This document shows, piece after piece, positions 1-5,915 of a stretch of 9,398 nt of DNA; positions within the stretch are counted from its first letter, which is position 1; each line of letters begins with the position of its first letter. Source of the stretch: Clostridia bacterium (lineage in GTDB: Bacteria; Bacillota; Clostridia; Oscillospirales; CAG-272). The stretch covers positions 1-9,398 of the forward strand of contig JAFTLM010000219.1 of assembly GCA_017455945.1 (NCBI GenBank). Direction: 5' to 3'. The position numbers were made by a program, and so were the translations under genes. Below the pieces are notes generated by a model. The model searched no databases, was not told the DNA's origin, and was given only the letters and a program-made list of their open reading frames with translations.

Positions 1-624
1 CACTCTCTTGCACCTTCTGAGGCAAAGGTTCCAGCAGTTGACTCCTATTATCGTTATTCCGTTTATCTCCACGTCCTCGCTGTTTGCGATGGAAACAGGG
101 CTGCTTCGTCTCTCGTCGTGATTGGTTCCCAAAAGCACGCCGTTTCCTACGATACGCAGGTTTTTCACGCCCTCTCCGCGTATCTTGCCCTCCACAAAGG
201 CACCCTCGTCGATAAATATAACGGTATCGGAAACCGCGTGATACTCACCTAACTTATGATATCCTTTAGGAAAATAAAGCAGATTCTCGCCGTCGTACAG
301 CTGCTTCTCTATCTTTTCGTCGCAGAAAAGAAGCAGGGGGCGGGAAAGGTCGCCGTTTACCTCAAGGCAGTAATAATCGGCACGTGACATAAGGAATCTG
401 ACGCAGTTGTTTTCAACCTCAAACTTCTTTGCGCGTCTGGTGGGGCGGAGAGCTATTTTTTCAGCCTCAACGTCAAGCTTTACCTCAACCGAAACGATGT
501 CCTTCGTGATAATATGAACGTAGTCATACTCGTCGCCCTTGATAACCTCAAGCTCGTTTCCGTCAACAAAAACTCTGTATTGCTCCGAAAGTGGAAGCAC
601 GTATCTTACTTCATTACAGTTCAT
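1..624 (-). CDS. GH28-like right-handed beta-helix protein (5' part, runs off the left edge)
   Basis: Reading the minus strand from ATG at 624-622 gives 208 codons with no stop, open to base 1, so only the N-terminal part is present. A GGAGGG ribosome site (631-636, minus strand) lies 6 bases upstream. Residues 1-128 look like a beta-rich leading domain. From about residue 129 the pattern becomes one of short beta strands with turns: FIDEGAFVEGKI, then LRIVGNGVLLG (156-166), then SPVSIANSEDVEINGITI and NCWNL. This is the layout known from the start of the beta-helix in glycoside hydrolase family 28 (polygalacturonase) relatives. The acidic catalytic motifs of GH28 would lie beyond the window, so activity cannot be judged. 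There is no signal peptide, so the protein looks cytoplasmic, which would suit an enzyme acting on imported oligosaccharides. GH49 or another pectate-lyase-fold family is an alternative. The fold call is fairly secure; the substrate is unknown. Confidence 0.75.
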   Translation of the reverse strand, partial: MNCNEVRYVLPLSEQYRVFVDGNELEVIKGDEYDYVHIITKDIVSVEVKLDVEAEKIALRPTRRAKKFEVENNCVRFLMSRADYYCLEVNGDLSRPLLLFCDEKIEKQLYDGENLLYFPKGYHKLGEYHAVSDTVIFIDEGAFVEGKIRGEGVKNLRIVGNGVLLGTNHDERRSSPVSIANSEDVEINGITIIGVNCWNLCLRRCKRV

Positions 625-664
625 AAATTACCCTCCTGTCAGTCGGCTCTGTATTCGTATCTTG

Positions 665-693
665 ATTATGCCATATTTTCCTCGGCTTGTCAA
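665..693 (-). promoter_or_regulatory. Sigma-A promoter of the GH28-like gene
   Basis: On the minus strand a perfect -35 hexamer TTGACA (693-688) is separated by 17 bases from CATAAT (670-665), which differs from TATAAT at one position. Transcription would start near base 658, about 34 bases before the start codon. This is the best consensus promoter in the window. Confidence 0.8.
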
Positions 694-774
694 GGGATTT
701 GCACCTTTTAATCAAAAAAACAGAAGTTTCATTCACGCTTTTTTCGGTTTGATTTAGGCTCGTTTCACAAAAAC

Positions 775-804
775 TTCACATACGCTTCAAAGTTTAGATA
801 TAAA
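775..804 (+). promoter_or_regulatory. Probable sigma-A promoter of the VTC/DUF4956/CotH operon
   Basis: TTCACA (775-780), an 18-base spacer and TATAAA (799-804) lie about 40 bases before the start codon at 844. The predicted start site is near 811. It diverges from the promoter at 665-693, leaving about 80 bases between the two -35 elements. That gap holds an inverted repeat AATCAAA (710-716) / TTTGATT (748-754), which might be a regulator site, although 7-bp arms in AT-rich DNA are weak evidence. Confidence 0.55.
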
Positions 805-830
805 ATTGCATCAGCAAAAATACACAACGC

Positions 831-840
831 AAGGAGGTGA
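831..840 (+). promoter_or_regulatory. Strong ribosome binding site of the VTC-domain gene
   Basis: AAGGAGGTGA is a full-length match to the anti-Shine-Dalgarno end of 16S rRNA. Its GGAGG core sits 6 bases before the ATG at 844 and fixes that start. Confidence 0.9.
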
Positions 841-843
841 ATT

Positions 844-1515
844 ATGCAATTCCGACACGAGCTTAAATACGAAATAAACGCCATAGACGCAGTGGCAGTG
901 CGGGCGCGGCTGAAGGCAGTGTGCAAGCCCGACGCCAATTCAAAGGACGGAAAATATTTTATCAGAAGTCTTTATTTTGACAGCCCCTCAGACAAAGCCC
1001 TGCGTGAAAAGCTGGACGGTGTCCGCGACCGCGAAAAATTCAGAATCAGATACTACAACGGCGACACCTCGTTTATACGGCTTGAAAAAAAGATAAAACG
1101 CGGCTCCTTTGGGTACAAGCTGTCGGCTGTCTTGAGTGCCGACGAGGCGGCGGCTTTGGCAAGAGGTGATTTTGAGTGGGCTAAAAACGCCGGCCGCCCG
1201 CTTCTGAACGACCTTTACACCGCTATGAGAAACGGCGGCTTCCGTGCCAAAACGGTGGTGGACTACACAAGAGAAGCCTTTGTTTTCGAGGCGGGCAACA
1301 CACGGGTAACCCTGGATTACAACATCAGAACGGGGCTTTCCTCCACCGATTTTCTCAATCCCCGCTGCCCCACCGTTCCAATCAAGGACAACACGGTAAT
1401 AATGGAGGTAAAGTGGGACAATTATCTGCCTTCAATAATAAAAGACCTAGTGAGAATCGACAACAGACGGCAAGGAGCCTTCTCAAAATACGCCGCGTGC
1501 AGGGCGTATGATTGA
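844..1515 (+). CDS. VTC-domain protein, polyphosphate polymerase-like
   Basis: This 223-residue protein has no signal peptide or membrane segment, so it should be cytoplasmic. It matches the VTC domain (Pfam VTC; catalytic part of yeast Vtc4), which in yeast makes polyphosphate from ATP in a tunnel lined with basic residues. Candidate tunnel residues are regularly placed: K8 in RHELKYEIN, R41 in FIRSLYFD, K65/R67/R69 in EKFRIRYY, R79/E81/K82 in RLEKKIK, R143, R154, E188 and K190 in IMEVKWD, and S214-K215 near the C-terminus. Length fits bacterial stand-alone VTC proteins, which lack the SPX and DUF202 parts of the yeast complex. It is the first gene of an operon with a DUF4956 membrane protein and a CotH kinase, an association I know from other Clostridia. 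Polymerase activity is inferred from family membership. Bacterial VTC proteins are little studied, and another triphosphate-tunnel reaction is possible. Confidence 0.88.
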   Translation: MQFRHELKYEINAIDAVAVRARLKAVCKPDANSKDGKYFIRSLYFDSPSDKALREKLDGVRDREKFRIRYYNGDTSFIRLEKKIKRGSFGYKLSAVLSADEAAALARGDFEWAKNAGRPLLNDLYTAMRNGGFRAKTVVDYTREAFVFEAGNTRVTLDYNIRTGLSSTDFLNPRCPTVPIKDNTVIMEVKWDNYLPSIIKDLVRIDNRRQGAFSKYAACRAYD

Positions 1516-1551
1516 CAGTTTCTCGTAAAAAAACAAAAGGAGTATTAAAAA

Positions 1552-2238
1552 ATGCCAAATCAAACCACAAACTTCAACGATATCTTCAAATCAAGCTTCT
1601 TGAACGATATCACAAACATCAGTATCGTAGATACCGCCATTGCCCTTCTCCTGGCTTTCGCCATAGGCGTGTTCATCTTCTTCGTCTACAAAAAGACCTT
1701 TTCGGGGGTTATGTATTCGTCGGGCTTCGGCGTTACGCTTATTGCCCTCACAATGATAACCACCCTGGTTATCCTGGCGGTAACCTCAAACGTGGTGCTC
1801 TCGCTTGGTATGGTGGGCGCCCTCTCAATCGTGCGTTTCAGAACCGCCATAAAAGACCCGCTTGACATCGCCTTCCTCTTCTGGGCTATCGCCGCAGGCA
1901 TCGTGCTTGCCGCGGGAATGATTCCTCTCGCGCTTATCGGAAGTATTCTCATAGGCGTGGTTCTGCTTGTATTCGTGAACCGCAAGCCCCACTTTAACCC
2001 TTACGTCCTCTCGCTTTCCTGCACCGACAAGGACGCCGAGGAAAAAGCCCGCACGTTCATAAAAGAAAACGTAAGAAAAATGGCGGTCAAAAGCAAAACC
2101 GTCACCAAAAACAACATAGAGCTCAACCTGGAAATCCGCCTTAAGGGCGAGGAGGTCGGCTTTGTCAACACCCTCTCGGATTTTTCGGGAGTGACAAGCG
2201 CGGTACTCGTCAGCTACAACGGCGACTATATGGGGTAA
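1552..2238 (+). CDS. DUF4956 family membrane protein
   Basis: This 228-residue protein starts at ATG 1552, 9 bases after AAAAGGAG (1535-1542) and 36 bases after the VTC stop. It has hydrophobic segments at about 28-46, 60-82, 106-122 and 124-142. Between the second and third lies the signature GALSIVRFRTAIKDPLD (89-105), which I recognise as the DUF4956 hallmark. The soluble tail (about 148-228) has an alternating strand-helix-strand pattern, with YVLSLSCTD, a charged helix, then NIELNLEIRLKG and a final beta strand. This resembles an ACT- or MgtC-tail-like regulatory domain. The basic residues NRK just after the last membrane segment place the tail in the cytoplasm. Function is unknown for the family. 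Its place between a cytoplasmic VTC enzyme and an extracellular CotH kinase suggests a membrane partner of the polymerase, comparable to the DUF202 channel part of yeast VTC. That role is inference. Confidence 0.88.
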   Translation: MPNQTTNFNDIFKSSFLNDITNISIVDTAIALLLAFAIGVFIFFVYKKTFSGVMYSSGFGVTLIALTMITTLVILAVTSNVVLSLGMVGALSIVRFRTAIKDPLDIAFLFWAIAAGIVLAAGMIPLALIGSILIGVVLLVFVNRKPHFNPYVLSLSCTDKDAEEKARTFIKENVRKMAVKSKTVTKNNIELNLEIRLKGEEVGFVNTLSDFSGVTSAVLVSYNGDYMG

Positions 2239-2242
2239 AGCT

Positions 2243-3874
2243 ATGTCCACCCACAAGCATATAGATAAAATATGTATATTCGTAATCCTGCTGGGGCTTA
2301 TACTGGGCGCGGTTTTTATGGGCGGCGAATGGCTCGGAATCGAAGTCAAAGCACGTGAAATCGGCTACGAATCACGCATCTTCGACCGCACCCGCGTTCA
2401 CACCGTTGATATCGTTATGGACGATTGGGAGAGCTTCATAGAAAACTGCCGCAATGAAGAGTACGTCTCCTGTTCCGTTGTCATCGACGGTGAAGCATAC
2501 CGAAATATCGCCATACGTGCCAAGGGAAACACCTCCCTTTCCAACGTGGCTTCGATGAACAGTGACAGATACAGCTTCAAAATCGAATTCGACCACTACG
2601 ATAACACCGCCTCCTATTACGGGCTTGACAAGCTCTGCCTCAACAACGTCATCCAGGACAACACCTATATGAAAGACTTCCTGGCGTACACTATGATGTA
2701 CGAGTTTGGCGTGGCGGCTCCTATGTGCAGTTTTGCCTACCTCACGGTAAACGGCGAGGACTGGGGGCTTTACCTGGCGGTTGAAGCCGTGGAGGACTCC
2801 TTTATGCTCCGCAACTACAGAGGTGAAGGTGAGCTCTACAAGCCAGACCGAACCAATATGGGTGGCGGCAGAGGAAACGGCAAGGATTTCAGAATGGAGG
2901 ACGTAGAGGGCTTTGAGGATTTCTTCAAGAACCGTGAAGACACCCGTGACGAAAACACCTCCCGTCCAAACGGTCAGATGCCCAATATGGGCAACTTCGG
3001 AGGACAAAGACCCGATGTGGGAGGAATGACGCCTCCGGGCGGTGCTCAACAGGGTAACCGACCGAATATGGGCGGTGACTTCGGAGGTCAAATTCCCGGG
3101 GGCTTTGGCGGCGGAATGGGAAGCTCGGACGTAAAGCTTCAGTACGTTGATGACAACCCGGAAAGCTATTCAAGCATCTTCGACAACGCCAAGACCGATA
3201 TAAGCGAAAAGGATAAAGCACGGCTTATTTCTTCTCTCAAATCACTGTCAAAGTACGAAAATCTCGAAAACACAGTTGACGCGGAACAGGTCATCGCCTA
3301 CTTCGTGGTGCATAATTTCGTTGACAACGGCGACAGCTATACGGGGTCAATGGTGCACAATTACTACCTCCGCGAAAACGACGGCAGACTTTCGATGATT
3401 CCCTGGGACTACAATCTGGCATACGGCACCTTCCGGGGCTCAAATGCGTCAAGCTCGGTAAACGCCCCCATCGATTCTCCCGTTTCGGGCAATGAGAACG
3501 ACCGTCCTATGGTGGGCTGGATATTCTCGGACGAGCAGTACACTCGGCTTTATCACCAATATTTCGACGCTTTTATTGAGAAATTCTTTGACAGCGGGTG
3601 GCTTGAAGAGCTTATCGACGACACCGCGGAAATGATTGCCCCATACGTAAAAAAGGACCCCACGAAATTCTGCACCTACGAAGAATTTCTGCTGGGAGTT
3701 GACACCATACAAAGCTATTGCCTGCTCCGTGCCGAAAGCGTCAAGGGACAGCTTGACGGAACCATTCCCTCCACCGCCGAGGGACAGCGTGCCGCACCGT
3801 CGGCACTTGTAGACACCGCAAACCTCAACCTCTCCGATATGGGAACAATGAGCCACGGCGGCGGACGGTTTTAA
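2243..3874 (+). CDS. CotH kinase family protein, membrane anchored
   Basis: This 543-residue protein starts at ATG 2243, 4 bases after the DUF4956 stop, with GGGG at 2232-2235 as ribosome site, so the two are probably translationally coupled. A basic N-terminus is followed by one membrane segment (about 10-28), which predicts an external kinase domain. CotH features in order are RAKGNTSLSN (92-101, nucleotide-loop-like), SFKIEFDHY with K113, the block LCLNNVIQDNTYMKDF (131-146), GLYLAVEAVED (175-185), FVVHNFVDNGDSY (354-366) and IPWDYNLAYG (386-395). D389 is the probable metal-binding aspartate and D361 or D364 the catalytic candidate. The C-terminal LRAESVKGQLDG is also typical. CotH proteins are atypical protein kinases; Bacillus CotH phosphorylates spore-coat proteins. 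A Gly/Asn/Met/Pro-rich insertion (about 240-293) interrupts the fold. The target is unknown. The anchor and operon argue for a surface role more than a classical spore-coat one. Confidence 0.9.
   Translation: MSTHKHIDKICIFVILLGLILGAVFMGGEWLGIEVKAREIGYESRIFDRTRVHTVDIVMDDWESFIENCRNEEYVSCSVVIDGEAYRNIAIRAKGNTSLSNVASMNSDRYSFKIEFDHYDNTASYYGLDKLCLNNVIQDNTYMKDFLAYTMMYEFGVAAPMCSFAYLTVNGEDWGLYLAVEAVEDSFMLRNYRGEGELYKPDRTNMGGGRGNGKDFRMEDVEGFEDFFKNREDTRDENTSRPNGQMPNMGNFGGQRPDVGGMTPPGGAQQGNRPNMGGDFGGQIPGGFGGGMGSSDVKLQYVDDNPESYSSIFDNAKTDISEKDKARLISSLKSLSKYENLENTVDAEQVIAYFVVHNFVDNGDSYTGSMVHNYYLRENDGRLSMIPWDYNLAYGTFRGSNASSSVNAPIDSPVSGNENDRPMVGWIFSDEQYTRLYHQYFDAFIEKFFDSGWLEELIDDTAEMIAPYVKKDPTKFCTYEEFLLGVDTIQSYCLLRAESVKGQLDGTIPSTAEGQRAAPSALVDTANLNLSDMGTMSHGGGRF
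2960..3121 (+). repeat. Gly/Asn/Met/Pro-rich low-complexity insertion within the CotH gene
   Basis: Residues 240-293 of the CotH protein are dominated by G, N, P, M and Q. They contain two degenerate copies of an NMGxFGGQxPxxGG-like unit (248-261 and 275-287). A related NMGGG occurs earlier at 205-209. At DNA level AATATGGG recurs near 2855, 2984 and 3065. The insertion lies between the kinase blocks ELYKPD and the DNPESYSSIFDNA region, in a loop I recall as variable in this family. It is probably a flexible surface linker. Confidence 0.75.
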
Positions 3875-3905
3875 GGCTTAGTCTGCAAACATTAACACAG
3901 ATAAA

Positions 3906-3942
3906 CAGAAGACACCTGCCAATGAGGTGCCTTCTGCTTTTT
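3906..3942 (+). terminator. Intrinsic terminator after the CotH gene
   Basis: The arms CAGAAG and CACCT (3906-3911, 3913-3917) pair with AGGTG and CTTCTG (3925-3929, 3931-3936). There is one A-C mismatch and a 7-base loop, followed by C and TTTTT (3938-3942). It starts 32 bases after the CotH stop and separates this operon from the next. Confidence 0.85.
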
Positions 3943-4094
3943 GCATTTAACACTTTGTTAACAATATTGTCGGGCACAGGAATAAGCTGTCGAAAAAGCG
4001 GTGTCAAAATGCCCAAAAAAGGTTTGCTAAATATGTGTAAATGCACGAAAAGATTTTTTGTTTACGAAATGTTCACAAACACAGGCTGTGGCGG

Positions 4095-4112
4095 TGATAT
4101 AATTGATATAAT
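4095..4112 (+). promoter_or_regulatory. Tandem extended -10 promoter elements of the hydrolase/lipoprotein operon
   Basis: TGATATAAT occurs twice head to tail (4095-4103 and 4104-4112). Each copy is a perfect TGn-TATAAT extended -10. A TTCACA at 4072-4077 is 20 bases from the first TATAAT, too far for an ideal -35, so the extended -10 probably carries recognition. Start sites would lie near 4110 and 4119, about 30-37 bases before the ATG at 4147. Confidence 0.7.
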
Positions 4113-4134
4113 TTAATAGGAAATTTTAAGCTTC

Positions 4135-4139
4135 GGAGG
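4135..4139 (+). promoter_or_regulatory. Ribosome binding site that favours ATG 4147 over TTG 4144
   Basis: GGAGG (4135-4139) is 7 bases from ATG 4147 but only 4 from the in-frame TTG at 4144. The ATG is therefore the better start, and it gives a standard signal peptide beginning MKNKK. Confidence 0.75.
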
Positions 4140-4146
4140 TGTATTG

Positions 4147-5907
4147 ATGAAAAACAAAAAAATTACGGTGCGGATATTCGCTCTTGCCGTGGCATTGCTT
4201 ATGTTATTACCGATGGCAAGCACCGGAATATTTGCACAGGAAGAGGAAGGAGAAACTTACGTGTTTGAGGAATTGAGAGAGTATCTTGTTCAGGATACAT
4301 ACGTGGCAAACGACGGAAAAATAGGTATTCCCATGTCGGTTTGCACCTACGCAAAAATAAAGCCGTCGGAGACGACGACTAACACCACGGTGCTTATCTA
4401 CGTTCTCGGCTACAACGGCGAGAGAATAGGCACCGAAAGAGACCTTGACATACTTGTTGACCTGCTTGACGAGGGCTACGTGGTCATCACTATGGACTAT
4501 CTTGACGACCCCAGAGCTACCGTTCCCGAGATAATCTGGAGCATTCAGCAGACGAGAATGTCGCCCGGCAAATACCTTCCCGGCTTCAAGTTTGCCCCCA
4601 AGGGCGTTATGGTACTGCCGTCGGGCTACAGAATCCTTCGTGACGTTCACTTTTTCAAGCTTGACGAAAACGGCTACAAGGGCACAAACGAGTACATAGT
4701 TGAGGTATGGAACGGCGATAAGTTCCAGACTTCAAAGGCAAGCAAAATTCCCGCGGGTTACGAGGTTGCGAAGTCCATAGAGGATTGCGTAAAGCCCGAC
4801 GGAAGCCCCATTGAGTTTGATTTGAGGCTTGATATCGTTTATCCGTCACAGCCTACCAGAGAGACCGAGGTAATGTTGCTTGCATCTTCCTCTGAGACAC
4901 GCTTTTCCGCCAACGCGGTACGTCCTCTTGACATAGGCGCGCTTTTCCACGGATACACCTTCGCTTGCTATGAGCATTCATATATTCCGATGTCGAGAAA
5001 CGACCACTACGGCTATTTCCTCCCCTACTCGGTAATGCAGTGGGTCGGAAACGCGGTTCACTCCACCGCGGTAAGGTGCGTGAGATACTACGCCGACACC
5101 TATGGATACAGCCGCGACAACTACGGTGTCTGGGGTCACTCAAAGTCCTCTCAGTGTGCGGTGCTTTCCACGCCTCATCCCGAAACCCTTGCCGAGTGGA
5201 ATACATTTGAAAAATACGGCTACAAGCCCCGCGAGGCTTACGGCGAGATGAGATTTATCACATACGACGACGGAGAGGCTATTCCCTCAAACGTACAGAC
5301 CGCCTACCACTCTATGGGCGACGGTTCAAAAAGCTATAAAAAGTGGCTCAGCGACGATTGCTGTCCCACCATCATCTGTTGCGGTATAAAGGACCAGTAC
5401 GGCTCCTGGGATTACTGGGCTGCCGAGAACGAGGCTTACGCCAACTCGGAGGTTGAGTATCTTTCAATAGCAATGTACAACGACGGACACAACTACCCCA
5501 ACGGAATTGACACGGTATATAAATACGACCGCTTTAATGCAATGATGGATTTCTTCAACTATCACCTCAAGGGGGCGACCAATAAGCTGGTTTACACCTC
5601 TGTGGTTGACGGAAGGCTGATAGCCCACGACGAGGTAGGTACGGTAATAGACGGCAACGAGATATTGCTTCAGTTTATCGCCTCCCTTGACAGCGAAAGT
5701 GCCGGCAAGTCCATAAAGCTTTACGACGAAACCTCGAAGAAAGAGGTTGCGGGAAGTATTTCCTTCAAGACTCAAAACAAGGTTGAGTTTAAACCCTCCG
5801 AGCCGTTGGCAAAGGGACACAAATACACCCTGACGGTTGACGAAGGCTTGCTTGACACAAGAGGAGGAACGCTTGAAGCGGGAGCAAAGCTTAGCTTTAC
5901 TTATTGA
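4147..5907 (+). CDS. Secreted alpha/beta-hydrolase-like protein with C-terminal Ig-like domain (paralog 1)
   Basis: This 586-residue protein has a signal peptide (basic MKNKK, hydrophobic core about 9-26, likely cleavage after A30) and should be exported. The hydrolase-like part runs to about residue 476. A probable nucleophile, S332, sits in GHSKS, a GxSxG elbow whose last glycine has become serine. D416 in GIKDQYG and H448 in DGHNYP follow at triad-like spacing, as in prolyl-oligopeptidase-type esterases and peptidases. An earlier block around TVLIYVLGYN (81-90) and GYVVITMDYLD looks like a second strand-helix-strand unit. The C-terminal 100 residues end in a beta-rich domain with AKGHKYTLTVDEGLLD and LSFTY, the pattern of SbsA/Big_5 Ig-like domains. 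It is followed after 8 bases by a full paralog. Substrate is unknown; a surface esterase or peptidase is plausible. The hydrolase call rests on motifs and order, not on an alignment. Confidence 0.75.
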   Translation: MKNKKITVRIFALAVALLMLLPMASTGIFAQEEEGETYVFEELREYLVQDTYVANDGKIGIPMSVCTYAKIKPSETTTNTTVLIYVLGYNGERIGTERDLDILVDLLDEGYVVITMDYLDDPRATVPEIIWSIQQTRMSPGKYLPGFKFAPKGVMVLPSGYRILRDVHFFKLDENGYKGTNEYIVEVWNGDKFQTSKASKIPAGYEVAKSIEDCVKPDGSPIEFDLRLDIVYPSQPTRETEVMLLASSSETRFSANAVRPLDIGALFHGYTFACYEHSYIPMSRNDHYGYFLPYSVMQWVGNAVHSTAVRCVRYYADTYGYSRDNYGVWGHSKSSQCAVLSTPHPETLAEWNTFEKYGYKPREAYGEMRFITYDDGEAIPSNVQTAYHSMGDGSKSYKKWLSDDCCPTIICCGIKDQYGSWDYWAAENEAYANSEVEYLSIAMYNDGHNYPNGIDTVYKYDRFNAMMDFFNYHLKGATNKLVYTSVVDGRLIAHDEVGTVIDGNEILLQFIASLDSESAGKSIKLYDETSKKEVAGSISFKTQNKVEFKPSEPLAKGHKYTLTVDEGLLDTRGGTLEAGAKLSFTY

Positions 5908-5911
5908 GGTG
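5906..5911 (+). promoter_or_regulatory. Ribosome binding site overlapping the upstream stop codon; decides ATG 5916
   Basis: GAGGTG begins inside the TGA stop (5905-5907) of paralog 1. The GAGG core is 6 bases from ATG 5916. An in-frame TTG at 5904 precedes this site and has no ribosome site at usable distance, so it is not the start. Confidence 0.75.
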
Positions 5912-5915
5912 GAAT

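Noticed and set aside
514..757. Two overlapping plus-strand open frames near the divergent promoters
   Set aside because: They run over the start of the minus-strand GH28-like gene and its promoter, lack ribosome sites and show no protein-like pattern.
1825..2349. Minus-strand open frame of 174 codons across the DUF4956/CotH junction
   Set aside because: Antisense to two recognised genes, and its product has no recognisable motif.
2372..3091. Long minus-strand open frame (239 codons) inside the CotH gene
   Set aside because: It lies wholly antisense to the well-supported CotH frame, has no ribosome site that stands out, and its translation shows no family pattern. It follows from G+C bias at third positions.
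3922..4116. 64-codon open frame in the space before the second operon
   Set aside because: Its start lies inside the terminator stem and it ends within the promoter elements. It has no ribosome site.
4144..4146. TTG as start of hydrolase paralog 1, and TTG 5904 for paralog 2
   Set aside because: Spacing to the ribosome site favours ATG 4147. For paralog 2 the TTG precedes the ribosome site and would place RWN before a normal signal peptide.
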